A stretch of DNA of 64,000 bases from NCBI GenBank assembly GCA_015056365.1, contig SVGM01000003.1, positions 148,369 through 212,368 on the forward strand, written 5' to 3'. The translations under genes and the position numbers were made by a program. The notes below the pieces were generated by a model. The model was not told the origin of the DNA and made no database searches. It saw only the letters and a list, made by a program, of their open reading frames with translations. Numbering within the stretch: position 1 is the stretch's first letter; every line of letters begins with the position of its first letter. This document shows, piece after piece, positions 8,815-16,225 of this stretch. The stretch is from Clostridiales bacterium. GTDB lineage: Bacteria > Bacillota > Clostridia > Christensenellales > Aristaeellaceae.

Positions 8815-8817
8815 AGC

Positions 8818-9291
8818 TTACATCGCCTTGTACTTTTCGAGGATACCGGGGATTTCAGCGGGAGTCAGACGACCAAAGACATCGTCATTGATCATCATAA
8901 CGGGAGCCAGACCGCAAGCGCCGAGGCAGCGGGTGGCCTGCACGGTGAACTTGCCATCTTTGGTGGTGTCGCCGGGCTGGATCTCCAGTTCTTCACAGAG
9001 CTTGTCCAGAACAGCCTGAGAACCCTTGACGTAGCAAGCGGTACCGAGGCAGACGCCGCAGACGTACTCGCCCTTGGGCTGCAGAGAGAACTGAGAGTAG
9101 AAGGTAGCAACGCCGTAGACTTCGCTCAGCGTGACACCCAGACCATCAGCAATGATCTTCTGCACGTCTTCGGACACGCAGCCGAAGATGTTCTGCGCTT
9201 CCTGCAGAACAGGCATCAGTGCGCCCTTTTGCTCTTTGTGATCCTGGATTACCTGTGCCAGCTTTTCAAACTTTTCGTTACGATCGGACAT
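8818..9291 (-). CDS. hndA: NuoE-like [2Fe-2S] subunit HndA
   Basis: 157 residues of the 24-kDa complex-I family. It carries a thioredoxin-like [2Fe-2S] centre with cysteines in VCLGTACYVKG and TRCLGACGLAPV. It passes electrons within the NAD(P)H-linked hydrogenase. The ATG at 9291 follows GGAGGAGGT; a longer frame beginning at 9324 would start inside the leader. First gene of hndA-ATPase-hndB-hndC-hndD, with its own promoter just upstream. Confidence 0.93.
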   Translation of the reverse strand: MSDRNEKFEKLAQVIQDHKEQKGALMPVLQEAQNIFGCVSEDVQKIIADGLGVTLSEVYGVATFYSQFSLQPKGEYVCGVCLGTACYVKGSQAVLDKLCEELEIQPGDTTKDGKFTVQATRCLGACGLAPVMMINDDVFGRLTPAEIPGILEKYKAM

Positions 9292-9331
9292 GGCAGTATA
9301 AGACCTCCTCCATAGTTGAATCACTGTAACG

Positions 9332-9348
9332 TGTGCTTGAACAGCACA
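9332..9348. promoter_or_regulatory. Inverted repeat at the hnd transcription start
   Basis: Perfect 6-bp arms TGTGCT (9332-9337) and AGCACA (9343-9348) are separated by 5 bases. The repeat lies at the expected start of hnd transcription, 6-22 bases downstream of the -10. It could be an operator or a short leader hairpin. Confidence 0.4.
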
Positions 9349-9353
9349 AATCT

Positions 9354-9359
9354 ATTATA
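9354..9359 (-). promoter_or_regulatory. -10 element of the hnd operon promoter
   Basis: TATAAT on the minus strand, about 63 bases before the hndA start. The matching -35 is weak: TTGGCT at 15-base spacing, or TTTTGG at 17. Confidence 0.55.
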
Positions 9360-9424
9360 TAATATCATACTCTCAGCCAAAAATCACGCATTTTGTGAAA
9401 AAATAATCATTTTTATTTGATGGT

Positions 9425-9464
9425 ATCAAAAGACGACGGTTTTTGTTGGACAAACCGCCGTCTT
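9425..9464 (-). terminator. Terminator after the PHP gene
   Basis: A stem of about 13 bp with one mismatch pairs AAGACG.CGGTTT with AAACCG.CGTCTT around a 9-base loop, followed by TTTT on the minus strand. It separates the sensory operon from hndABCD. Confidence 0.75.
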
Positions 9465-9485
9465 ACATCTTGTGTATGTAGAAAA

Positions 9486-10193
9486 TCATCCGTGATAAAG
9501 CTTTTTGAGAAACTGAAAGGCAGCCTCAGGGGTTGCTTCCTCCAAGGGCAAGGAGAACACCTGATCCTGGATATCCTCCAGCCGATGGGCATCGCTTGAA
9601 TGCAGCTGGAAACGTCCTTTGGTAGCATAAGCAGGGCAGTCCAGATTTGCGTATACCTCAACAATGGGAAACTGGGGCAGAAAAGGCATCAAACCCAAAG
9701 CGCCGATCATGCCGTTGTTGCCACGGTTGATGTGTGCAGGCACGGTTACACCATGATGCTTTTTGACCAGTGCTTCCACCTCATCCACACTCAGATCTGT
9801 CGCGTTAATCAGCAGTTTGTCAAGAATTCCTCCGGGTTCATCCCCATTGGTCTTGATCAATTGGTTACCAAATAGCGCAGGCTGATTCTGAATATCCGGC
9901 AAATGTGCATAGACCTCTTCCCCTGCATCCAGCGCATCTTTTAGCGTTGGAAAATATCCGAGAATATGGGCTTCTTCCTTGCTGGTGATTTCCATACCCG
10001 GAAGCACTGCCACGCCGTATTCAGCGCCCGCTGCGATGGCTTCAGGCACATTGCGCGTGGTGTTGTGATCTGTGAGCGCGATGAGTGACAATCCGTTTAC
10101 GCACGCCATCCCTACCAGATTCCACGGTGTCATCTCGTCATCTCCGCAGGGCGAAAGACAACTGTGCAGATGCAGGTCGCAGAAAACCTCCAT
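9486..10193 (-). CDS. PHP-domain metal-dependent phosphoesterase
   Basis: 235 residues. The metal-binding PHP motifs are clear: CDLHLHSCLSPCG near the N-terminus, ALTDHNT, PGMEITS, VPAHINR and HSSDAHR. Such proteins hydrolyse phosphoesters (3',5'-bisphosphates, oligonucleotides, histidinol phosphate) with two or three metal ions. The substrate here is unknown. The ATG at 10193 gives the standard N-terminus; a TTG nine bases upstream is possible. The gene follows the DRTGG stop directly, so it is coupled to the hydrogenase-sensor operon. Confidence 0.85.
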   Translation of the reverse strand: MEVFCDLHLHSCLSPCGDDEMTPWNLVGMACVNGLSLIALTDHNTTRNVPEAIAAGAEYGVAVLPGMEITSKEEAHILGYFPTLKDALDAGEEVYAHLPDIQNQPALFGNQLIKTNGDEPGGILDKLLINATDLSVDEVEALVKKHHGVTVPAHINRGNNGMIGALGLMPFLPQFPIVEVYANLDCPAYATKGRFQLHSSDAHRLEDIQDQVFSLPLEEATPEAAFQFLKKLYHG

Positions 10194-10194
10194 C

Positions 10195-10542
10195 TTACTC
10201 AACGGGCGCTGCGATACCAGCTTTGTTCATAATACCGCATACTTCATAGGCCGTTTTGGTGGTAGACAGCACGGGCATGCCTTCGTCGATCGCCTTCTTC
10301 AGAGAGGCCTCTTCAGCTTCCACGCCTTCGACCAAAATAACGCAGGCCATTTCCATTAACACAGAAACGGCGATCACGTTCACATGGGTCTGCACGGTAC
10401 ACCAGGCCATGCCCTGCTTGCCGTGAGCCAACACCCAGCTGAGCAGGTCGCAGCTGTATCCGCAGGAAATCTCCGCTTCCAGATCGGCATTTTCCGTAAC
10501 GCACTTTGCATCCAGCAAAGCAAGCAACTCTTTTACTTTCAT
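10195..10542 (-). CDS. DRTGG-domain protein (second copy)
   Basis: A 115-residue single-domain protein, paralogous to the one at 12345-12704 (MKVKELLALLDAK here against TIRDLIPILDAK there). DRTGG domains occur between CBS domains and in phosphotransacetylase-like proteins and are thought to bind ligands. No catalytic residues are apparent. GGAGAG precedes the ATG. It lies 12 bases after the sensory hydrogenase gene. Confidence 0.75.
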   Translation of the reverse strand: MKVKELLALLDAKCVTENADLEAEISCGYSCDLLSWVLAHGKQGMAWCTVQTHVNVIAVSVLMEMACVILVEGVEAEEASLKKAIDEGMPVLSTTKTAYEVCGIMNKAGIAAPVE

Positions 10543-10554
10543 GTTATTTCTCTC

Positions 10555-11859
10555 CTATTCTCTTGTGCTTTTGGCCAGCTCAACCATCTGCTGTGCCATC
10601 ACTTTCAGTTGTTCCTTCAAAATGTGAATGCAATCCATCTTGTTGCAGTATCCACGGACAATGTCCTCAGCAAAAGTGCGGCAGGTAGGACTTCCGCAGC
10701 TTCCGCAGTCATAGCCCGGAAGACTACGCACGATCTCTTCCATTTGCTCCATCTTGCGCATGGCTTCTACGATATCATCATCCAGACGCATGACGCTGTT
10801 GGGCAAAACGGGCTGTTCTGCGATCAAAGGATACTTGCCGAGATAGGAAGCGTTCACTTTCTCGTCGGGATGCGTGATATCGCAGCCGCTCATCAATGCC
10901 TGGACAGCATTGCGGGCAACGTAGCTGTTTTCGAACGTCAGGGGACCGCCTACGCAACCGCCTGTACAAGCAGCACCCTCAAAGAAGACCAAATCCTGCA
11001 ACTTATTGTTTTCGATCTCTTCAAGCACACGAATGACGTTTTCGATACCATCAACAGCCATACTGTGCTCTGGGCAGACCGCATTGGCCTCACCGCCGCT
11101 GTTCGCCCAACCGACACCATACGCGCTGGCGGTTGCCGTGTTGGTATTGGTATGGATCTTCTTCATATGGCTGGCAAGCAAGCCGTAGATTTCCATCATG
11201 GAGATCGCGCCATCCACAGCGGAGGTCTCATGTCCGATGGGATTTCGAATGGCCGTCATCTTGGCTGCACAGGGTGTGATAAAGAAACAGCCAACGTCTT
11301 TGGGATCAACCTTGTGTTTCTTACAAAACTCCTGCTTGGCAACCATGGCAGCCACTTCCATGGGCTGGCGGATATCGATGATGTGCGAAAGCAGATCAGG
11401 AAAACGTACCCGGATCAGGCGTACGATGGCCGGACAAGCGGAAGAAATAATGGGATAATCCTCCGGTTGTGCATTGCGCATTCTCTCGCGGATTGCGCGT
11501 GTGACGATATCTGCGCCTTCTGCCACTTCGTATACATGGTCGAATCCCATTGCGAGCAGGCCATCCAGTACCTGAGACGGGCTGATGAGATGCTTGAACT
11601 GTCCATACAGCGACGGAGCAGGCAGTGCGATCTTATACTTGAACTCTCCCAGCGACGAAAGAGGATCTGTTTGTGCATATTTGGCATGATAATCGCAAAC
11701 ACGAATGCACTCACCGCAGTCGATGCAGCGTTCATCAATGATATGCGCCCGGCCACCGCGAACACGGATCGCTTCCGTAGGGCAACGTTTCAAACAGTTG
11801 GTACAGGCCTTGCATTTGTCCTTATCCAGCCTTACAGAATGAAATCTTTTGTCCTGCAT
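10555..11859 (-). CDS. Sensory-type [FeFe]-hydrogenase (HydS-like)
   Basis: 434 residues. Two N-terminal [4Fe-4S] motifs (CKACTNCLKRCP and CIDCGECIRVC) precede an H-cluster domain with variant motifs: SSACPAI (Cys 142, Ala 141), TPCAAK and EGAACTGGCVGG. Ala 141 stands where catalytic enzymes have the proton-relay Cys of TSCCP, as described for sensory HydS enzymes. The C-terminus has a CGSCGSPTCRTFAEDIVRG iron-sulfur domain but no PAS domain. The ATG at 11859 is 8 bases from GGAGG; an ATG two codons upstream is too close. Its place among DRTGG, RsbW-like and PHP genes supports a redox or H2 sensing role rather than bulk H2 turnover. Confidence 0.85.
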   Translation of the reverse strand: MQDKRFHSVRLDKDKCKACTNCLKRCPTEAIRVRGGRAHIIDERCIDCGECIRVCDYHAKYAQTDPLSSLGEFKYKIALPAPSLYGQFKHLISPSQVLDGLLAMGFDHVYEVAEGADIVTRAIRERMRNAQPEDYPIISSACPAIVRLIRVRFPDLLSHIIDIRQPMEVAAMVAKQEFCKKHKVDPKDVGCFFITPCAAKMTAIRNPIGHETSAVDGAISMMEIYGLLASHMKKIHTNTNTATASAYGVGWANSGGEANAVCPEHSMAVDGIENVIRVLEEIENNKLQDLVFFEGAACTGGCVGGPLTFENSYVARNAVQALMSGCDITHPDEKVNASYLGKYPLIAEQPVLPNSVMRLDDDIVEAMRKMEQMEEIVRSLPGYDCGSCGSPTCRTFAEDIVRGYCNKMDCIHILKEQLKVMAQQMVELAKSTRE

Positions 11860-11889
11860 GTTCATTTCCTCCGAAAGAAAACCATTGGA

Positions 11890-12321
11890 TTATCTCTTGA
11901 GGGCAAAACCCATCTTAATGGTGGTGCCTTCCCCCACCTGACTTTGAATATCGAAGCTGTCAGCGTTGCGCTTCATGTTGGGCAGACCCATACCTGCGCC
12001 AAAACCAAGATCACGTGCTTCTTCGCTGGCAGTTGAATACCCCTCCTCCAGCGCCTTGCTGATATCCGGAATGCCAGGGCCAACATCCTTGGAGATGAGC
12101 AGCACTTCTTCAGGGCTCATTTCCATGATCAGATTTCCGCCATTGCTGTGAATGATCAAGTTGAGTTCAGCCTCATAGCTGGCTACGGCCACTCTGCGAA
12201 GGGTGACCGCATCGATACCCAGCTGTTTGAGCTTTCGCTTGATACTGGCAGATGCATCGCCGGCAGTCTGAAAAGCGCCGGAAGCAACATCGTAGCTGTC
12301 AACAAACAGATTATTTGACAT
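11890..12321 (-). CDS. RsbW/RsbT-like anti-sigma-type ATPase
   Basis: 143 residues, a lone HATPase domain of the anti-sigma regulatory kinase type: N box EAELNLIIHS, G1 box DVGPGIPD and G2 box GAGMGLPNMKR. Proteins of this type phosphorylate anti-anti-sigma partners or bind sigma factors; neither partner is encoded nearby. It lies between DRTGG-1 and the sensory hydrogenase, so it may relay the hydrogenase signal. GAGGGAG precedes the ATG at 12321. Confidence 0.82.
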   Translation of the reverse strand: MSNNLFVDSYDVASGAFQTAGDASASIKRKLKQLGIDAVTLRRVAVASYEAELNLIIHSNGGNLIMEMSPEEVLLISKDVGPGIPDISKALEEGYSTASEEARDLGFGAGMGLPNMKRNADSFDIQSQVGEGTTIKMGFALKR

Positions 12322-12344
12322 GGTAACTCCCTCTCTTTTGCAGA

Positions 12345-12704
12345 TTATGCGCCGGTACGGGCTGCGCTTCCCTTGATGCCTGCCTGATACAGCAGACCAC
12401 AGGTGGTGTAGTTGGTATGCTCTGTCGCAAGAACTGCAATGCCGATCTCACGTGCTTCCTCAAGGATGTCTTCGGAAGGAATTTTGCCTCGGGCGAAAAT
12501 CACGCAATGAATATCCAGCATTTCCGCTGTACGCATCACGTGGACATTGGTCAGACCGGTAATCAAAACGCACTTTTCCTTCACAAAAGCAAGCACGTCG
12601 CTCATCAGATCGCTTCCGCAAGCCATCTTGACTTCCTCGTCAAGGCGTTCCTCGCCACAAAGTACTTTGGCATCCAGAATAGGGATCAAATCTCGGATGG
12701 TCAC
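12345..12704 (-). CDS. DRTGG-domain protein (first copy)
   Basis: 119 residues, a single DRTGG domain similar to the copy at 10195-10542. An ATG at 12710 abuts AGGAGGG with no spacing, whereas the GTG at 12704 is 7 bases from it and makes the N-terminus align residue for residue with the paralogue, so GTG is preferred. Probably ligand-binding; the ligand is unknown. It is 11 bases downstream of the SPOR gene. Confidence 0.75.
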   Translation of the reverse strand: MTIRDLIPILDAKVLCGEERLDEEVKMACGSDLMSDVLAFVKEKCVLITGLTNVHVMRTAEMLDIHCVIFARGKIPSEDILEEAREIGIAVLATEHTNYTTCGLLYQAGIKGSAARTGA

Positions 12705-12715
12705 AGTCATCCCTC

Positions 12716-13543
12716 CTATGTGTTTCCCAGTATATCGTAAACCTGCTTGAGCAGGTTCAGCGAGCGAATGGTCTGATATTTCAGCTGCGCGCCGAAGGAG
12801 ACGCTGCTGAGGTCATCTTCTATACTATCACAGAAGCCGGCATAATCGTCCAGCAGCGTCAGAAGGCATTCGACGCTTGGATCCCTCGGCAGAGGAAAAC
12901 GCTGCTGCATCCTGAGAGACACCAGGCTCGTCTGGTCTCGCAGCGTCAGAAGCTTTAACCGCATTTCCTCCGCCGATAGCTCGGAACGGTCTGACGCAAT
13001 GCCCAGCTGCTGCAGCGACAGGATGAGATCGTCTGCATGAAGAAAAGCCGCCTGGAGGATCTCGATCTGGCCGCGCATTCCCTGTATGCTCACGGCAATC
13101 GGTGGAAGCTTAATATGAAAGAGATACGAATCCACTTCATGACGCTGGCTGATCTGCTCACGTACACTTCGCGCATCCTCCTCGGTGGGATAGACAGCAG
13201 CCAGTACACGATAGCGCTGATCCTGCCATAAATAGCCGGCAGCACCGCGATTTTGGAATTGGTAAGCAAAGTCTTTAGCAGATGCTTCATCCTCAAAAGC
13301 GCCGAGCTGAAGTGCGTACCACTGAACCTCAGGCAATGTCCATTCAACAGCTGTGATGGTTTCATCAAAGCTTTCATCCAGTGGAAACGGCGTAGCAGTT
13401 GGCAGAGGACTTACATTGCCCGCAGGACTTCTTGAGGCAAGTAGACCCGAGAGAAAAACGATTCCTGCTATTAACAAAAGCAGATAGCTCATCCATTTCC
13501 CGGGTGCATGTCCACTCGGGTATACCTTTTTTTGCTCCTGCAT
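12716..13543 (-). CDS. SPOR-domain membrane protein
   Basis: 275 residues with a short cytoplasmic N-terminus, one membrane segment at about 18-36, a Pro/Thr-rich linker and a SPOR domain at about 72-130 (WYALQLGAFEDEASAKDF and RVLAAVYPTEEDAR). SPOR domains bind denuded peptidoglycan. A C-terminal alpha-helical part of about 130 residues has no recognised family. The gene leads the transcription unit that continues into the DRTGG and sensory-hydrogenase genes, an unexpected partner for that set. Confidence 0.8.
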   Translation of the reverse strand: MQEQKKVYPSGHAPGKWMSYLLLLIAGIVFLSGLLASRSPAGNVSPLPTATPFPLDESFDETITAVEWTLPEVQWYALQLGAFEDEASAKDFAYQFQNRGAAGYLWQDQRYRVLAAVYPTEEDARSVREQISQRHEVDSYLFHIKLPPIAVSIQGMRGQIEILQAAFLHADDLILSLQQLGIASDRSELSAEEMRLKLLTLRDQTSLVSLRMQQRFPLPRDPSVECLLTLLDDYAGFCDSIEDDLSSVSFGAQLKYQTIRSLNLLKQVYDILGNT

Positions 13544-13648
13544 ACCAATACCCTCCCATATTCCTGTGAGGACACCCTATGCCCGGGCAAAGCAGGTTAT
13601 GACAGAATCGCTATTCTTGTTGCATTTGGTCGTTTCTGAGTCAAAGTT

Positions 13649-13677
13649 ATTATACTGTATGTCCTTCAATTATGCAA
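13649..13677 (-). promoter_or_regulatory. Sigma-A-type promoter of the SPOR/sensory-hydrogenase operon
   Basis: TTGCAT (13672-13677), a 17-base spacer and a perfect TATAAT (13649-13654) on the minus strand, leaving a leader of about 100 bases before the SPOR gene. Confidence 0.7.
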
Positions 13678-13709
13678 CCTTGTTTGCCGAACGAAAGGAA
13701 ATGCGAAAG

Positions 13710-13742
13710 AGAAAAAACGAGAACAAAGCCTCGTTCTCGTTT
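13710..13742 (-). terminator. Terminator of panE
   Basis: A 10-bp perfect stem (13715-13724 with 13733-13742) and an 8-base loop are followed on the minus strand by TTTTTTC. Confidence 0.85.
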
Positions 13743-13763
13743 TCAAAAGTGATTCAATTCAAA

Positions 13764-14777
13764 TCAGAGCAGATCATCGAAGAGATGAATATTTTCTGCC
13801 TTCAAACTGATTTCTCCGCGTTCCGCCTTTTTGATCAGTTCCACGATTCGGTCATTGATGGGCGTGGGCACGCCGTATTTCGTGCCATAAGCGCATACGA
13901 TGCCATTGATGGCGTCCACCTCGCATGCTTTACCTGCTTTCAAATCCTGTAGCATAGACGGTTCAATGGCACGATGCTTCTTCATGGCAATTGGAATAAG
14001 CAGCGTACCAATCTCGCGCTTGAAAGCATTCCGATAATCAAAGAGTTTGGTGATATTCTTGCCCTGTACTGGAGCGAACGTAACACCAGCAACGTGTCCA
14101 ACATCGATGCACTCTTTCATGCAGCGAATGGCAACTTTCCGCGCGCCTTTGTTTTCGCTTACGTCGCCGAAGGTACCGCCCACAACGGTGCCAAGGCCAG
14201 AGAAGGTAGCGTTGATCAGCAGTTTGGACCAGCGCGCGCCCAGCAGGTTTTCTTCTTCATGAACAGGGCACATGCGTTCAAGCAACTCCTTGACCATGTT
14301 GTACTGTGCATCGGAAATGCCGTCCATCTTACCCATATGGAACGACAGGCTGTCAGGCGTACTGGTAAGCGTGCACACACCCGGTTCAGACAGCGTAGCT
14401 CCCCACTCTACCACGCAGCCCATCGTACGGTTGGAGCCTACAATGGCAGCAATGCCAGGCTCAGGCAACCCGTTTTGCAGTGTAACGATGACGCCTTCCT
14501 CAGACAAATAGTCCTTGAGCATGGAAACTACTTCTGCGTTATGCAACTGTTTGGTCATCAGCAGAATCACGTCATACGTTCCCGTCATTTCGTCAGGCGT
14601 GATGGCCTTGACGGGCACATTCATCTCCACCGTACCCGTGATCCGGGCACCGTGTTCATTCAATGCATTCACATGGGCTTGGTTACGATTGATCAGATCA
14701 ATTTCGTCGCCATTTTGGGTAATATACGCGCCAAGAACAGTACCAAGAGAACCCGCTCCATAAATTGCATATCTCAT
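13764..14777 (-). CDS. panE: 2-dehydropantoate 2-reductase (ketopantoate reductase family)
   Basis: A 337-residue cytoplasmic NADPH-dependent oxidoreductase; in coenzyme A synthesis it reduces ketopantoate to pantoate. The Rossmann motif YGAGSLGTVLGAY is at the N-terminus. LMTKQLHNAEV, the catalytic-region ARWSKLLINATFSGLGTVVGG and the C-terminal helical ApbA_C domain are all present. The ATG at 14777 follows AAGGAGG; the longer frame to 14864 has no site. It is monocistronic with its own terminator. Other ApbA-family substrates cannot be excluded, since no panB, panC or panD is in view. Confidence 0.85.
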   Translation of the reverse strand: MRYAIYGAGSLGTVLGAYITQNGDEIDLINRNQAHVNALNEHGARITGTVEMNVPVKAITPDEMTGTYDVILLMTKQLHNAEVVSMLKDYLSEEGVIVTLQNGLPEPGIAAIVGSNRTMGCVVEWGATLSEPGVCTLTSTPDSLSFHMGKMDGISDAQYNMVKELLERMCPVHEEENLLGARWSKLLINATFSGLGTVVGGTFGDVSENKGARKVAIRCMKECIDVGHVAGVTFAPVQGKNITKLFDYRNAFKREIGTLLIPIAMKKHRAIEPSMLQDLKAGKACEVDAINGIVCAYGTKYGVPTPINDRIVELIKKAERGEISLKAENIHLFDDLL

Positions 14778-14936
14778 TTCATCATTCCTCCTTATGATTT
14801 TGCAGTATAACACATGTATCCAATTTATGAAAGTAAACCACTTACCGATTTTGCAATGGCACATATCAAAGGGATATGGTATACTTGATTACGTCACAAA
14901 CGCATTTTCATCACCAAGAGAGAAGTGAATTCATTT

Positions 14937-15668
14937 ATGCAGTACCATCTTGAAACCATTCCCGTTTGGGAAGCCATGGAAGCAGAAACGCCCTGCCCCT
15001 TCTGTTACCTGAAAGAGAAATTGGAGATCAACGAAGTGGAACGTTCATTGGGCGGAAGCGTTATGGAACCCGATTCCCGTATCCGTGTCAACAAAACCGG
15101 TATTTGCGCGCATCATCACACCCAACTTTTTGCAATGCATAATCGTCTTGGCCATGCCTTACTCTGCGATTCTCACTCCAAAGAGATTCTGGAGACGCTT
15201 GACAAGGTAAAGGTATCTGGCAAAAGCGGTCGAGGTCTGTTCTCCTCCTCTGCCACCGCATGTGAAAAGCTGGCACAGGAACTAGACGCCCTGGCCAGCG
15301 GTTGTGTTATTTGCGAAGATATCGCCTCTCACATGAAACGCTATCTGTACACCTTTATTCACTTGTGGAAGACGGACCGCGCTTTCCTACGCAAATGGGA
15401 AGAATCCAACGGCCTTTGTTTTCCGCATGCAATCGAACTTCTGCAGATGGCCTCCCGTCAGCTCGGCTCCAGTCAGGAGCAGCAGTTCGCTCAGGCTGTA
15501 CTGGACAGCATGAAAAAGACTCTCTCTGTGGATGAAAGCGATCTTGAATGGTTCACGCTGAAGTTTGACTACCGCAACCAGCAAAAGCCTTGGGGCAACA
15601 GCCGCAATGCGCTTGAGCGCACGGTGAACCGCCTGCGTGGAAAGTGCGTTAGCAGCACAGAGAATTAA
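14937..15668 (+). CDS. DUF6062-like Cys/His-rich protein
   Basis: 243-residue soluble protein. It has paired cysteine motifs CPFC (20-23), ICAHHH, GCVIC and CFPH, which look like zinc or iron-sulfur ligands. It resembles the uncharacterised DUF6062 family of Clostridia; that match is from memory of the cysteine pattern. An in-frame GTG at 14925 is an alternative start. The stop codon shares the palindrome TTAA with the stop of the converging dCMP-deaminase gene, a 4-base overlap. Function unknown. Confidence 0.65.
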   Translation: MQYHLETIPVWEAMEAETPCPFCYLKEKLEINEVERSLGGSVMEPDSRIRVNKTGICAHHHTQLFAMHNRLGHALLCDSHSKEILETLDKVKVSGKSGRGLFSSSATACEKLAQELDALASGCVICEDIASHMKRYLYTFIHLWKTDRAFLRKWEESNGLCFPHAIELLQMASRQLGSSQEQQFAQAVLDSMKKTLSVDESDLEWFTLKFDYRNQQKPWGNSRNALERTVNRLRGKCVSSTEN

Positions 15669-16123
15669 TCCAGCGGTTCTTCGAACCGTTCCAGCAAAAC
15701 GCCAGCCTGTTCAAACAGCTCAATGGAGAATGGATCCGGATACCCCTGCTGATAGACCACGCGCCGAATGCCTACGTTGATGATCATCTTGGCGCAGACA
15801 GAGCAGGGCTGATGAGTGCAGTACAACGTTGCACCGTCGATGGAGATTCCCAGTTTGGCTGCCTGTAGGATGGCGTTTTGTTCTGCATGGATGGCATAGC
15901 AAACTTCCGCACGCGTACCAGATTCGATGTTCATCTGATCTCTGAGACAGACGCGGCGTTCCTTGCAAGTGAGCAGACCGGCAGGCGCGCCATTATAGCC
16001 GGTGGTCATGATGCGCTTATCCTTGACGATCACGGCGCCGATGCTTCTTCCCTCACGATAGCAGCTGGACCATTCCGAAATCAGGTAGGCCATTTTCATA
16101 AACCGAATATCCCATTTATCCAT
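15665..16123 (-). CDS. dCMP deaminase family protein (ComEB-like)
   Basis: 152-residue zinc-dependent deaminase fold. HAEQNAI supplies the zinc His and catalytic Glu, and HQPCSVCAKMIIN gives the two zinc cysteines. GYNGAP is the nucleotide-binding motif of dCMP deaminases. It likely converts dCMP to dUMP for thymidylate synthesis; in Bacillus the homologue is ComEB. GGGGGGAT precedes the ATG at 16123. It converges on and overlaps the upstream plus-strand gene by 4 bases. Confidence 0.88.
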   Translation of the reverse strand: MDKWDIRFMKMAYLISEWSSCYREGRSIGAVIVKDKRIMTTGYNGAPAGLLTCKERRVCLRDQMNIESGTRAEVCYAIHAEQNAILQAAKLGISIDGATLYCTHQPCSVCAKMIINVGIRRVVYQQGYPDPFSIELFEQAGVLLERFEEPLD

Positions 16124-16225
16124 TAGTATCCCCCCTATTACTCCTGCATCATAGCACAACGCCAACCTTTATGGCAAGGCATAGGGTTCATCATCCTTTC
16201 ATACTTTCTCCACGGAGGCGAAGGT

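Noticed and set aside
10384..12036. A long plus-strand open frame opposite the sensory hydrogenase
   Set aside because: It runs across three real minus-strand genes and their gaps and has no recognisable domain.
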